A stretch of 64,000 nucleotides of DNA from Pseudalkalibacillus sp045920555 (GTDB lineage Bacteria > Bacillota > Bacilli > Bacillales > Fictibacillaceae). The translations under genes and the position numbers were made by a program. Shown in pieces: positions 35,482-45,635 of this stretch. The notes beneath the pieces are model-generated. The model saw nothing but the letters and a program-made list of their open reading frames with translations, was not told the origin of the DNA and did not search any database. The stretch lies in contig NZ_CP174509.1 in the NCBI RefSeq assembly GCF_045920555.1, positions 2,480,001 through 2,544,000 on the forward strand. The letters are read 5' to 3'. Position 1 is the stretch's first letter, and each line of letters opens with the position of its first letter.

Positions 35482-36357
35482 ATGAGGAAATTCAATTTAA
35501 AAGAAAATCTTTCTGCCTACTCATTTTTAACTCCAGCTTTAATATTAATGGGTCTGTTTTTTATCCTACCTGCGTTGATGGCTATTTATTACGCGTTTAC
35601 AGACTATTATCTATTGACTCCTGACGATAAACAGTTTATTGGTCTGGAAAATTTCATTCAAATATTTAACGATACAGTCTTTATGCAAAGCCTAAAGAAT
35701 ATCATTATATTTGTCGCCTGTGTCATACCTGTCCAAGTAGGTGCAGCACTTGGAATGGCTTTATTAATTAATAAACGAAGAAGAGGAAACATCTTCTTTA
35801 AAGTAGCCTTTTTTGCTCCAGTTGTGCTATCTCTAGTCGTCATTTCAGTTCTTTGGTTATATTTATTGAATCCATCTGAGGGTTTAATCAATGTCCTGTT
35901 AGCAAAAGTAGGGGTTGATCCACAGCCATTTTTAAAAAGTCCAGATCAAGCTATATATACGATTGTTTTCGTGTCCGCATGGCAAGGTGCGGGGTATCAA
36001 ATGTTAATTTTTCTTGCTGGTTTACAAAACATACCTTCAAGTGTGTATGAAGCCAGTAAAATTGATGGTGCGAATAAATGGCAGAATTTTATTCATATTA
36101 CGCTTCCCTTGTTGAAACCCACATCTATTTTAATTCTTATTACAACTTTTATTGCCGCTTTTAAATTGATCATTCAACCAATGGTCATGACCCAAGGTGG
36201 ACCGATGAATTCTACTATGACTCCGGTCTATTATATTTATCAATCCGGATTTTCGGATCGGCTGATTGGATACGCAAGTGCTATGACTGTTGTTTTTGGA
36301 ATCGTGATTGGGATTGTAACCTTGATTCAAAGTAAATTATCGAGGGAGGAAGCGTAA
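35482..36357 (+). CDS. Sugar ABC transporter permease (MalF-type)
   Basis: About 291 residues with six transmembrane helices. The inner-membrane coupling loop appears as EASKIDGANKWQNFIHITLPLLKP (EAA motif, ~197-220), where the ATPase docks. Start ATG 35482 with AAAGGAG upstream. No ATPase gene is in the operon, as in many Bacillus sugar importers that share MsmX; this is family knowledge. Confidence 0.88.
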   Translation: MRKFNLKENLSAYSFLTPALILMGLFFILPALMAIYYAFTDYYLLTPDDKQFIGLENFIQIFNDTVFMQSLKNIIIFVACVIPVQVGAALGMALLINKRRRGNIFFKVAFFAPVVLSLVVISVLWLYLLNPSEGLINVLLAKVGVDPQPFLKSPDQAIYTIVFVSAWQGAGYQMLIFLAGLQNIPSSVYEASKIDGANKWQNFIHITLPLLKPTSILILITTFIAAFKLIIQPMVMTQGGPMNSTMTPVYYIYQSGFSDRLIGYASAMTVVFGIVIGIVTLIQSKLSREEA

Positions 36358-36359
36358 TA

Positions 36360-37202
36360 ATGAAAAAATCAATAAAGAAAATCGCGGAATATCTATTTTT
36401 GATTTTTTTAGCTAGTATTTTTATCTTTCCAATGATTTGGATGATTGCTTCTTCTATGAAGCCCGAAGCTGATATTTATATGGATATGGGAAGTATTCAA
36501 TCTCTTCTCCCAGCTATGAATCTTTCAGAATGGTTTGAAACCTATCAAAAATTATTCTCAAGATTCAATGTCCTGAAATATGTGTTAAACAGCCTCATAT
36601 ACGCTGTAGTGGTAACAATTGGCTCTATTATTGTAAACGCTATGGCTGGATATGCCTTTGCAAAATTTAATTTTGTAGGCAAAAAGTTATTATTTGGTTT
36701 GCTAATAACTTTATTGATTGTTCCAGTTGAAACATTGATTATTACTCAGTTTACAGTCGCTTATGACTTAGGGATTGTAAACACCAGATTGGCAGTTGTA
36801 CTTCCCATGATTGCAAATATGCTCTATATCTATTTGTTTAGAAACTTCTTCAAGGCAGTACCAGAAGAAGTCATAGAATCAGTCAAATTAGATGGCGCAA
36901 ACTACTGGATAATCTTTTGGCGTATAATTCTCCCAATGTCAAAACCCGCTATTGCGACGGTTGGAACGTTATCTTTCATTGCCAGTTGGAATGATTACTT
37001 ATGGCCTTTGATGGTTTTAACAGATACGGAAAAGTTTCCACTCCAAGTAGCTATTACCAACATCAATTCAACTCCACCTGTTTACACTAATCAGGTTATG
37101 GCGATTCTTACTCTATCCACAATACCATTGATTATCGTTTATATCGTGGCTCAGAAATACTTGCTTCAGGGATTAGGGGGATCAGGAACAGGAATTAAAT
37201 AA
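36360..37202 (+). CDS. Sugar ABC transporter permease (MalG-type)
   Basis: A 280-residue permease with six transmembrane helices, two bases after its partner. The EAA loop is ESVKLDGANYWIIFWRIILPMSKP (~179-202). The ending QKYLLQGLGGSGTGIK is typical of MalG-type subunits of CUT1 importers. Confidence 0.9.
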   Translation: MKKSIKKIAEYLFLIFLASIFIFPMIWMIASSMKPEADIYMDMGSIQSLLPAMNLSEWFETYQKLFSRFNVLKYVLNSLIYAVVVTIGSIIVNAMAGYAFAKFNFVGKKLLFGLLITLLIVPVETLIITQFTVAYDLGIVNTRLAVVLPMIANMLYIYLFRNFFKAVPEEVIESVKLDGANYWIIFWRIILPMSKPAIATVGTLSFIASWNDYLWPLMVLTDTEKFPLQVAITNINSTPPVYTNQVMAILTLSTIPLIIVYIVAQKYLLQGLGGSGTGIK

Positions 37203-37322
37203 CAATAATGAGTTTAGGAAGCTATTGTAGTTATCTTATGAAACCATTGATTTCAATGTATATGAGGAAAAAAGAAGAATATAACATCTAGATATGTTTC
37301 ATACAAATGGAGGACCCTAAAT

Positions 37323-38777
37323 ATGACAACTAATAATTTAAAGAAATACAGACCACATCTACACTTTGCACCAAAAAGAAATTGGATGAACGATCCGAAT
37401 GGGTTAGTTTATTTCAAAGGAGAGTATCATTTATTTTTTCAATATCACCCAAATGACAGTGTATGGGGTCCAATGCATTGGGGCCACGCAGTCAGTAAAA
37501 ATATGATTAAATGGGAAGAACTTGATATAGCCTTATATCCAGATGAATTTGGAATGATTTTCTCTGGGAGTGCAATTGTAGATTGGAATAATACAACCGG
37601 TTTTTTTCCAGATGAACCGGGGGTAGTAGCTATTTTTACACATCATCTTGAGAATGGCGAAGAACTACCGCCAGTTCAAACCCAAAGTTTAGCTTTTAGC
37701 CACGACCAAGGGAGAACATGGACGAAGTATGAAGGGAATCCAGTACTTATAAATGACACAAAAATAGATTTCAGGGATCCTAAGGTATTTTGGTATGAAG
37801 AAGCAGATAAGTGGATAATGGTTGTAGCTACTGGTCAGACTATCTCTTTTTATTCTTCACCGAATTTGATAGATTGGCAGTTTGAAAGTGAGTTTGGAAA
37901 TAATATCGGTGTTCATGATGGGGTATGGGAATGTCCGGATCTATTTCCATTAAAAGTAGAAAACAGTAATGAACAAAGATGGGTATTGATTGTGAGTGTT
38001 GGAGACAACACTCAATATGATATAGGTTCTCAAACACAATACTTTATAGGTTCTTTTAATGGTTCTACATTTATTGCAGAGAATGAGTCAATTAATTGGC
38101 TGGATTTTGGAAAAGACAATTATGCAGGGGTTAGTTTTTCTGACATTCCTAAAGAAGATGGAAGACGTATTTACATTGGATGGATGAGTAATTGGCGCTA
38201 TGCGAATCAAGTTCCAACAGAAGGGTGGAGAAGTCAAATGACGCTGCCCAGGCAACTTTCTCTTCGAAAAAGTGGAGATGTCTGTAAACTCATTCAACAT
38301 CCAGTAAAGGAACTCGAATACTTTTTATCCAAAGAAATAGAAATCAACGGCATAATTGAAAATGAAGATGGATTGAAAACATATCAGGTTAATAAACCTT
38401 ATATAGAAGTGGTACTGAATATTGAAATGCTGGATGCAAATCAATTTAGTCTTATCCTGCATCATACGAAAGAACATATGACGACCATTGACATCGACTC
38501 TATAGAGAAGATTTTGAAATTAGATCGTAGTAAATCAGGGATTGTTGATTTCTCGGATAATTTTTCCCATGACCAGATGGTGGCGCTGGAAAATACTGAC
38601 GAAATACAATTGCGTATGGTATTAGACTCTTCCTCTATTGAACTGTTTATCAATAGAGGGGAATATGCTCTAACAAGCTTAATCTACCCTGATCAAGCTT
38701 GTGAAGCTATTTCCGTTTACTCTTCCAATGGAAAAGTCAGGTTTACAAATAGCTATATATCCACCCCGCTCAAGTAA
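37323..38777 (+). CDS. Glycoside hydrolase family 32 (sucrose/fructan hydrolase)
   Basis: A 484-residue GH32 enzyme. The nucleophile aspartate is Asp24 in NWMNDPNG, the transition-state stabiliser is in DFRDPKVFW (~150), and the acid/base Glu is in WECPDLFPL (~201). The C-terminal ~170 residues form the beta-sandwich. No signal peptide, so it acts on sugar imported unphosphorylated by the adjacent ABC transporter, unlike PTS-linked sucrose-6-phosphate hydrolases. It would yield fructose for the downstream kinase. Confidence 0.9.
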   Translation: MTTNNLKKYRPHLHFAPKRNWMNDPNGLVYFKGEYHLFFQYHPNDSVWGPMHWGHAVSKNMIKWEELDIALYPDEFGMIFSGSAIVDWNNTTGFFPDEPGVVAIFTHHLENGEELPPVQTQSLAFSHDQGRTWTKYEGNPVLINDTKIDFRDPKVFWYEEADKWIMVVATGQTISFYSSPNLIDWQFESEFGNNIGVHDGVWECPDLFPLKVENSNEQRWVLIVSVGDNTQYDIGSQTQYFIGSFNGSTFIAENESINWLDFGKDNYAGVSFSDIPKEDGRRIYIGWMSNWRYANQVPTEGWRSQMTLPRQLSLRKSGDVCKLIQHPVKELEYFLSKEIEINGIIENEDGLKTYQVNKPYIEVVLNIEMLDANQFSLILHHTKEHMTTIDIDSIEKILKLDRSKSGIVDFSDNFSHDQMVALENTDEIQLRMVLDSSSIELFINRGEYALTSLIYPDQACEAISVYSSNGKVRFTNSYISTPLK

Positions 38778-38803
38778 AATATAGTAAATAAGGAGGCAGA
38801 TAA

Positions 38804-39760
38804 ATGAACTCAAACGCCTCAGTCATATGTATAGGGGAATTGTTAATCGACTTCTTTTGTACAAATGTCGGAACCGACCTAGTCAAGGGGACAACCTTCG
38901 AAAAACAGGCAGGAGGGGCACCTGCCAACGTATGTGCAACCATTGTAAAGTTAGGGGGCACTGCTGCATTCAGTGGGAAAGTTGGAGATGACCCTTTTGG
39001 TCTTTTTTTGAAAAACACACTCGCTGAATTAAAAATAGATACCTCTATGATTATATTTGATAATAAGAACCGAACTACATTAGCTTTTGTATCATTGAAA
39101 GAAAATGGCGAAAGGGATTTTGTATTCAAACGAGGGGCAGATGCTTTTTTAACTAAAGAAGAAATGAATCAAAACAAGTTGAAAAACGCACGTATTCTTC
39201 ATTTTGGCTCTGCTACAGCTCTATTGGAAGATCCCTTTCAATCCACATATTTAGATATGATGAGGCAGTCAAAAAAAGATGGACGTTTTACTTCTTTCGA
39301 CCCAAATTATCGTTCGGATCTTTGGAAAAATAGAGAATCAGATTTTGTAGAGCTCGCTCATCTAGGAATTTCTATGGCTGATTTCGTTAAAGTCAGTGAG
39401 GAAGAGCTTAGAATAATAACAGGGATGAGTAAATTAACCAAAGGTGTAACAGCACTCCATCAACTGGGAGTGGGTTTAGTAGCGGTAACATTAGGAAAAC
39501 ACGGAACATTGATATCGAATGGCTTTCAGCAAGAAACTATCCCCAGCATAGAAGTAGAATCAATAGATTCAACTGGTGCTGGAGATGCCTTTGTTGGTGC
39601 TATGCTTTATAAGTTAGCACACGAAGAAAAACTTGATCAATTTATCAGGGATTTAGAACAGATCAAAGAAATAACTACGTTTAGCAATAAAGTTGGGGCG
39701 AAGGTATGTACAAAAATAGGGGCTATTTCTGCAATCCCAACATATGAAGAAATATTATAA
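38804..39760 (+). CDS. PfkB-family fructokinase
   Basis: A 318-residue carbohydrate kinase. The N-terminal motif GGAPANVCATIVKLGG (~44-59) and the C-terminal anion-hole/catalytic motif DSTGAGDAFVGAMLYK (~247, catalytic Asp in GAGD) define PfkB kinases; the former is typical of fructokinases such as ScrK. AAGGAGG precedes ATG 38804. It phosphorylates fructose released by the GH32 enzyme to fructose-6-phosphate. Confidence 0.88.
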   Translation: MNSNASVICIGELLIDFFCTNVGTDLVKGTTFEKQAGGAPANVCATIVKLGGTAAFSGKVGDDPFGLFLKNTLAELKIDTSMIIFDNKNRTTLAFVSLKENGERDFVFKRGADAFLTKEEMNQNKLKNARILHFGSATALLEDPFQSTYLDMMRQSKKDGRFTSFDPNYRSDLWKNRESDFVELAHLGISMADFVKVSEEELRIITGMSKLTKGVTALHQLGVGLVAVTLGKHGTLISNGFQQETIPSIEVESIDSTGAGDAFVGAMLYKLAHEEKLDQFIRDLEQIKEITTFSNKVGAKVCTKIGAISAIPTYEEIL

Positions 39761-39796
39761 TTATAAGTTTTTTTTGAAGTTATACAATATATAACT

Positions 39797-39882
39797 CAGT
39801 TGGGTGTATGTGATATCGATGACATTATTTTAAATATAATCGGAGCCTTTATTGGTTTGTTTTGGTTAAGGTCATACCACTA
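39797..39882 (+). pseudogene. VanZ-family C-terminal remnant
   Basis: The frame reads QLGVCDIDDIILNIIGAFIG and ends shortly after in WLRSYH. The DIDDIILN..G motif is the hallmark of the end of VanZ-like membrane proteins. The rest of the gene is absent. Confidence 0.5.
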
Positions 39883-40059
39883 ATTATTAAATATTTGTTC
39901 TCCATACGAGGGGGCACTTGCTGAATAAGCAACTAGATCCATATATACTAAAAGAGATGGCAGTATTCAGGAAGAAGGAACAGGGGGGTTGATATCAAGT
40001 TGAAGTATATAATAAAAAATACACAGAATGAACCCCATCCCACGTTATCGGAACTAATT

Positions 40060-40087
40060 ACCACCACCAATAGGTGGTCCTTTTTTG
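40060..40087 (+). terminator. Hairpin terminator
   Basis: ACCACC and GGTGGT pair around ACCAATA and are followed by CCTTTTTT. Confidence 0.7.
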
Positions 40088-40140
40088 CTATTAAAATAAT
40101 ATACAATATTTTGGTATTATGGTAATGGGGAGGGGAAAGT

Positions 40141-41411
40141 ATGAGTGAAACTAAAGTACAAGAACGGCAATTTTCAAATGATATTAAAGAGTTTTTTAAA
40201 TCGAGGGAGTTCCAATTTAGAAAGTATCCGAGTGAAAATATTGGGACTTATTCCAGTATAGATCGTTTGCTTGCCTTTATTAATAATGAGGTAGATTTCT
40301 GGACAGAAGTAGTTAACAATCTATCTGCTAATTTACGTCAACCACAACATGCACCCATTGTAATGACCAAGAGTACTTTTGAAAACTTTCGAAATACATT
40401 GGAAAGTACAAAGAATATAAGTAAAACAAATGAAAATGCCTATAATGATGCAATTAATAAAATCAGTAATATAATGGATCATCTAGCTTCAGAAAAATTT
40501 CCTGTAGTTTATTCTTCTAGTGAAGCGGGTGTACTTATAAAAGAACTGAGCCTTAAATACAATATCAACTTATTAAATGGATTTGTTAAAGGTTTTTTTG
40601 ATAAAAGCCATAATTCACATCTTAATTATAACCAAAACGATTTGCAGAATAATGAATTTCTAGCAGGACTCACGATCGCGAATAAACTCCATTATCCTGA
40701 AATGGACCATGAGGTATATCAAAATCTTAAAGAAAACATTAATGATTTGGTTTCATCTTTAAATGAGAATTACAGAGAATTTATTGCTAGTACTAATGAG
40801 AATAAAAATACTTTTGAAAATGAGTTCAATGGGTTAAGCGATGAAATCAATAAAGAACGATCGGCTTATTCTGATCGTTTAGATGAATTAATAAATGAAA
40901 AGGAAAATACTTTTAAGCAATTAGAAGATACATACAAAGAACAATTAAAGTTACGGAAACCGGCAGACTATTGGAAAACAGCTGCAACAGAGTAGAGAAG
41001 AAAGGGGACAGATGGAAAAGTTGGGCTTTGGGAGTGGGGATAGGGTTTATCGCTATATTGTCTGCAATATTGATATTTGCCCAGACAGATAATAACTTAA
41101 GTCTCAGTTCCGTAAAGTTTACTGTCATTCTTACAGTAATTATCTCAATCTGCTTTCTCCTTGTGAACTTATTTATTAAGCTATCGACTTCCAATTATCA
41201 CTTATCAAATGATGCATCAGAAAGGCATCATTTAACTTATGTTTATTTAGCCTTACTTGAGGAAAAAGACACAGGTATAAGCGGAGAAGAAAAGAATATT
41301 GTCCTCCAAGCATTATTTTCTAGATCTGAGAGTGGGCTTATCAGATCTGAAACGGGACCACAAATGCCTGGAAATCAAGCCATTAATGCCATTCTTAAGA
41401 GTCAAAAATAA
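40141..41411 (+). pseudogene. DUF6161-like coiled-coil/two-TM protein, frameshifted
   Basis: Frame one (40141-40995) gives a 284-residue soluble part with a C-terminal coiled coil (ENEFNGLSDEINKERSAYSD, INEKENTFKQLEDTYKEQL) ending RKPADYWKTAATE. A second frame continues EKKGDRWKSWALGVGIGFIA with two transmembrane helices and a 70-residue tail to 41411. The frames meet at about 40990; a one-base deletion explains it. The restored ~420-residue protein resembles DUF6161-type proteins, but I am not certain of the family. Function unknown. Confidence 0.6.
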
Positions 41412-41694
41412 CCCTAAGCCTTTATTTTTCTATGAGAGTTATTACTGTGTTTGTGTTCAACTAAATGTAAGAAACAGTTTAGAGAAGCAGAGGTCTTTAC
41501 TTTACAAAAACACATTAAAGACAAACAAACCTGTCGTTATTATTTAAAAGGAATTCATATAAATAGATAAAGTGTTATTCCGATCGTGGGCGATAATTTA
41601 ATCGTCCTTATTTGTATTATTCTGGTAGGACTATTAACGGGAGTTGTTGAAGAAGGTATTTGTTTCGTCAATTAATAATAGGGAGAGGATTTAA

Positions 41695-42706
41695 TTGACT
41701 TCAAAAATCATCTTTTCATCTAACAAATCAGGCGTAATAACCGATGATCAATTACAGGAAATGCTAGATAAATTTAATTTAGGAAAGCTTATCTCTTCAA
41801 GAAGTACAGAACAGGGTGTAATGAAACAAACAAGATTTGTTTTATCAACTGAAGGAGAGTTCGTCTTCAAAGGAAATCCTTTGTACCCTGGACAATTGAT
41901 AGAAGAAAAGTTTTTTGTAGAAGAATTACATAAACGGACAAATGTTAACGTCCCTATTCCTTATCTTTTAGATGATTCAGATGATATTTTTGGCTGGAGT
42001 TATTCATTAATGCCTTGCCTACCAGGAGAACATTTAAATTCAAAGCGACTATCAAGTAATTTAAATCGACAAGACAAGTTTAAAATAGCTGGATTGATTG
42101 CTGAGACCCTACTTGAGTTTCATAGTTGGAAAGTAAGTCAATATGGAGATCTAGATACTAAGGATTTAACTATACGTCCTTTTGAAGGATCATATGCTAC
42201 TTGGCTTTATAATAGGATTAGGTATTGGCTTAATGATGCCAAAAAGTACTCCCGAATAACTACTGAAGATGTTGAATGGGTTGAAGTTATATTGGAAAAC
42301 GCTATATGTGCATTTGAAAGTCTATCTTCACCAACCTTTGTAAATGGGAGATTTCAAACCAGGAAACTTTTTAGTATTCGGTGAATCTAATGATCTTCAT
42401 ATAAGTGGGGTATTCGATTTTACCAACGCTTATTTTGGTGATCCGATTTCCGATTTGATCAAGATGATAACAATATATATTGATAAGGATAAAACAGAGG
42501 TAGCAAAGCATTTATTATCTCATTATTTGGATGGATCAGTGGAAAAAGAAGAATACAAACAAAGATTACAAGTACATATGCTCCACCAAAGACTCTTAGA
42601 TTGGGGATGTGCAAAGGCAATAGGGAAGGTTACGTGGGATGAGAATCTTCCATTCTCTGACTGGGCAGCGAGATATACAGACACTGTGGAAATGCTGATC
42701 GATTAA
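41695..42706 (+). pseudogene. Aminoglycoside-phosphotransferase-family kinase, frameshifted in the catalytic loop
   Basis: TTG 41695 starts a protein with the APH N-lobe (TEGEFVFKGNPLYPGQLIEE with the ATP-contact Lys) and the hinge YSLMPCLPGEHL. At 42345-42347 a GGG appears to hold one extra G: frame one reads VNGRFQTRKL, while the other frame reads the expected GDFKPGNFLVFGE and GVFDFTNAYFGDP, the Brenner catalytic loop and DFG-like motif, on to 42706. Both halves are otherwise intact (about 336 codons). The frameshift inactivates a small-molecule kinase of unknown substrate, unless it is a sequencing error. Confidence 0.75.
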
Positions 42707-42730
42707 TCCATTTTTTAGTGTGAAAAAATC

Positions 42731-42760
42731 GGTGCACTTTATCGTTAAAGTGCACCTTTT
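42731..42760 (+). terminator. Terminator after the phosphotransferase gene
   Basis: GGTGCACTTTA pairs with TAAAGTGCACC around TCG(T), followed by TTTT. Confidence 0.85.
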
Positions 42761-42857
42761 AAATTTATTATTACTGTACTAAAGAATTAAACAGCAAGAT
42801 AAGAAATGAAAGTAACAATATTAACTTGATAGAATGGTGGTGAAAGTTGGTGATCAA

Positions 42858-44186
42858 ATGGAGAAAAAAACAATCGGATTATATGAAGCGGTTGCCTTGT
42901 ATGTTGCTGCTATATTAGGTTCAGGGGTCCTTTTTTTGTCTGGTGTTACAGCTTTTATAGCAGGACCTGCGTCATTATTATCCTGGTTGATTGTAATCAT
43001 TATCAGTTTTCCGCTGGCTTATTCATTTGCTTGTCTAGCACGTGAATTTCCTGATGCAGGAGGAGCAGCAACCTTTGTAAGAAAGTCATTTGGCTATCAT
43101 ATGGGGAATATTGTGGGATGGTCTTATTTTGTTACTGCTGCTGTTGGACAGACAATTGTGTCTTTAACAGGTGCTTTTTATATAAGCGATGCATTCGGGT
43201 TGTCTGGTTTAGAAAACACATTCATAGCGATTCTGATCCTTTTAATTGGCGGGATATCAAATTATTCTGGTGTTGAAGTTAGTGGTAAGGTAGCAGTGAT
43301 TCTCAGCTCTTGTCTACTAGGTTTATTACTTATAACGGTGATTGTTTCCTTACCCAAAATCCAATTGGTAAATTTCACTCCATTTGTTCCAAATGGCTGG
43401 ACTTCAATTGGGACAGCAATAACCGTAATTTTTTGGGCTTTTTTTGGATGGGAGGCAATATGTAACCTTGCCAATAATTTTAAAAAGCTAGAGAAGGATA
43501 TTGTGAATAGCACCATTGTCAGTGCGATTATCATTGGAGTACTATTCATAGCCTTAAGTATTGTTACCATTGGAACAGAAACATATGGATTCGTAGAAGG
43601 CAATCTATCCCCAATCGGCGTTATAATTGGAAATGAATTGGGAATGGGCGCGAAGGTGATAACAGCGGTTTTAGCTTTCCTTATTTGTACAGGTACTTCT
43701 AATGCATTTGTTGCGAGTCTTTCACAACTAGGATTTTCATTAGGCAGAGATGGAGCTTTCCCGAAAAAGTTATCCCAGTTACACTCGACCACTCAGATTC
43801 CAAGGCGGATGATTATTTTTGTAATTTTCTTTGCTACAGCTGGTGTTATTACTACATCGCTTTTATCAATGACATTCAATGACATTTTGTTTATTCCTAC
43901 TTCACTCGGTATTCTTGTTTACATTTTATCAATGGCTTCAGGAATAAAATTACTTAAAAAAGGATCAGTTCCTTGGATTTGTTCAATCATTGCTTTAATC
44001 CTATGTGTACTAGTGCTACCGTTTTTTAAACTTTATATTTTTGTTCCTATCATTATTATAGGCTTATATACAGGATACATGCTTCTGAAAAAACAAATTT
44101 TGTCCCGAAAAGGAAGGTTAACCCTTGATGGAGACACAAAAAAAACTTACGACCGAAAAAATGCTGGAAGCCACAATAGAGTGTGA
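42858..44186 (+). CDS. APC-superfamily amino acid permease
   Basis: About 442 residues with twelve predicted transmembrane helices. The start of helix 1 reads AVALYVAAILGSGVLFLSG (GSG unwound segment), and helix 6 has ITVIFWAFFGWEAICNLANN, as in APC transporters of the YjeH/YhdG type. The ATG at 42858 is preferred because the GGTGGTGA just upstream can serve as its ribosome binding site; an in-frame ATG at 42834 is also possible. The C-terminus (RKGRLTLDGDTKKTYDRKNA) overlaps the start of adaA by about 59 bases. Confidence 0.82.
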   Translation: MEKKTIGLYEAVALYVAAILGSGVLFLSGVTAFIAGPASLLSWLIVIIISFPLAYSFACLAREFPDAGGAATFVRKSFGYHMGNIVGWSYFVTAAVGQTIVSLTGAFYISDAFGLSGLENTFIAILILLIGGISNYSGVEVSGKVAVILSSCLLGLLLITVIVSLPKIQLVNFTPFVPNGWTSIGTAITVIFWAFFGWEAICNLANNFKKLEKDIVNSTIVSAIIIGVLFIALSIVTIGTETYGFVEGNLSPIGVIIGNELGMGAKVITAVLAFLICTGTSNAFVASLSQLGFSLGRDGAFPKKLSQLHSTTQIPRRMIIFVIFFATAGVITTSLLSMTFNDILFIPTSLGILVYILSMASGIKLLKKGSVPWICSIIALILCVLVLPFFKLYIFVPIIIIGLYTGYMLLKKQILSRKGRLTLDGDTKKTYDRKNAGSHNRV

Positions 44187-44700
44187 TGCAAACTATGATG
44201 GTACTTTTTTCTATGCAGTAAAAACTACTGGTATATTTTGTCGCCCTTCATGTAAATCTAAAGCACCGAAATTCGAAAACATTGTATTTTTTGAAAACGC
44301 CAATGATGCTTTAAGTAGTGGATTTCGACCGTGTAAAAGGTGTAGACCTAATGTTCCATCAAAGGACTATGATCCACAAAAAGAGATTGTTGAAAATTTA
44401 CTTGATATTATTTATCAGAACTATGATCAAAAAATACAATTAAAAAATTTAGCAAAAAAAGTGGGAGTAAGTCCATTTTATTTAAATCGTATGTTTAGGA
44501 ACAAAACCGGATTAACTCCTCATATGCACTTAGAGAAAATTAGAATATACAAGTCGATGATCCTGTTATCAACGACCTCTTTAAAAAGCACAGAAATAGC
44601 CTATAAGGTAGGATATGAAACGCTATCAAGCTTTTACAAGGCATTCAAAAAGGTTACCAATAGTTCACCTAAAGAATATAGATCAAATAATAGAAAATGA
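44128..44700 (+). CDS. adaA: AdaA: methylphosphotriester-DNA methyltransferase and transcription activator
   Basis: About 190 residues. The N-terminal Ada zinc domain has its four cysteines in GIFCRPSC (Cys38, Cys42) and RPCKRCRP (Cys69, Cys72); Cys38 is the methyl acceptor. The C-terminal AraC-type double helix-turn-helix spans ~100-190 (LAKKVGVSPFYLNRMFRNKT, STEIAYKVGYETLSSFYKAF). This matches Bacillus AdaA, which activates the methylation-repair genes after self-methylation. No adaB/ogt gene follows. It starts within the 3' end of the permease gene, with GGAAGG 10 bases upstream. Its last 234 bases are duplicated at 18571. Confidence 0.88.
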   Translation: METQKKLTTEKMLEATIECDANYDGTFFYAVKTTGIFCRPSCKSKAPKFENIVFFENANDALSSGFRPCKRCRPNVPSKDYDPQKEIVENLLDIIYQNYDQKIQLKNLAKKVGVSPFYLNRMFRNKTGLTPHMHLEKIRIYKSMILLSTTSLKSTEIAYKVGYETLSSFYKAFKKVTNSSPKEYRSNNRK

Positions 44701-44770
44701 ACCAAGATTAGAAAATTGATGTTCAACAAACGGGCCAATTCAGAAGTATTAGAATGTGTTCGTTATTCAA
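44467..44770 (+). repeat. 304-bp duplicated block (copy with full-length adaA)
   Basis: Matches 18571-18874 base for base apart from about seven substitutions; covers the adaA 3' end and 70 bases beyond the stop codon. Confidence 0.85.
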
Positions 44771-45635
44771 TGTAGTGTAGTGCTTATTTAGTATACTAAA
44801 GCGTTGTTTAAGTGATTTTTATGCATGCTTTTCCCTTTTGAGCGTTCTAATGGCTTTAGGATAAAATAAGCTCTCAGATACGCATCAATGCGTCAAACCG
44901 TGCATGAATGCACGGTTCTTCGGTAAGAAGCTTAGTCGACCTCATGCTAATTTAATTCTGGTATTATTCATGCATAGAAACCTATGATTTTCGTACATTT
45001 TCCCATATTAAAATTCTTAAGCACTACAGAAAGAAAAGGGGGGATTTAATGGAACAAGCCCTTTGTCTATATTGACGTAAAAAAAAGAGCTCAAAAACGA
45101 GCTCTTTTTCTTGTGGATTCCTTTGCGAAACTGTCTGTGAAATTTCTTCGATTCGCCTTGCGATTTTGACTGCGAATTGCAATTTTGTACCTCAAAACGG
45201 AACCCGCCCCTTTAATGGGCTCTTTTTATTTGCAGAAAAGTTGTTGTTAGTTCTGGAGGGAATGAACTAGAAAAAAGAACTAACAAGTATAGATGCAATC
45301 CGAAGATACTGAGAAATCGGTCAACCTTTTTATTCTGGGGGAAGATGAATAGTAGTATGAAAAACACAAATAATGAAAGATGCTGAAGTGCATAATTGAA
45401 GGAAATATGTCTTATGATTGGACTACCCCAATAATAATTTCTTGATAATCAATAAGGTTAGAATTAGGTTTTTTATAAACTTAAATAACCTATCTATTTA
45501 TCTAATATTGGTAGCTGATTTATAACAAAAGTTTTACCAATTTTTATAAAACCAACAATTTGATTAATTAGTTTAAATTATTATTAAATTGGGAATGAAA
45601 CTTGTAATCCTATGTCTTGAAAATGAGGTTATACG
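44771..45635. other. Long intergenic region with hairpins
   Basis: At 44882-44945 hairpins ACGCATCAATGCGT and CCGTGCATGAATGCACGG stand before GTTCTTCGGTAAGAAGC, reminiscent of the right end of an IS200/IS605-type element or of domain V of an intron, but no matching gene is present. A conserved repeat lies at 45052-45211. The rest shows no gene. Confidence 0.4.
45052..45211 (+). repeat. Non-coding repeat with GAGCTC hairpin, copy A
   Basis: Shares with 57360-57500 the series GGAA(C/T)AAGCCCTT, AAAGAGCTC...GAGCTCTTTTTCTTGTG, GAAACTGTCTGTGAAA, GATTTTGTACCTCAAAAC and (A/G)GAACCCG (copy A has AATTTTGTACC). The hairpin AAAGAGCTC/GAGCTCTTT followed by T is terminator-like, but conservation extends more than 80 bases beyond it. 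Confidence 0.6.

Noticed and set aside
43262..43792. 176-codon minus-strand ORF
   Set aside because: It is antisense to the APC permease gene, which has full-length family motifs.
44880..44945. IS605/TnpB right end or intron domain V
   Set aside because: The hairpin and GTTCTTCGG sequence are suggestive, but no TnpB, guide RNA scaffold or matching left end was found.
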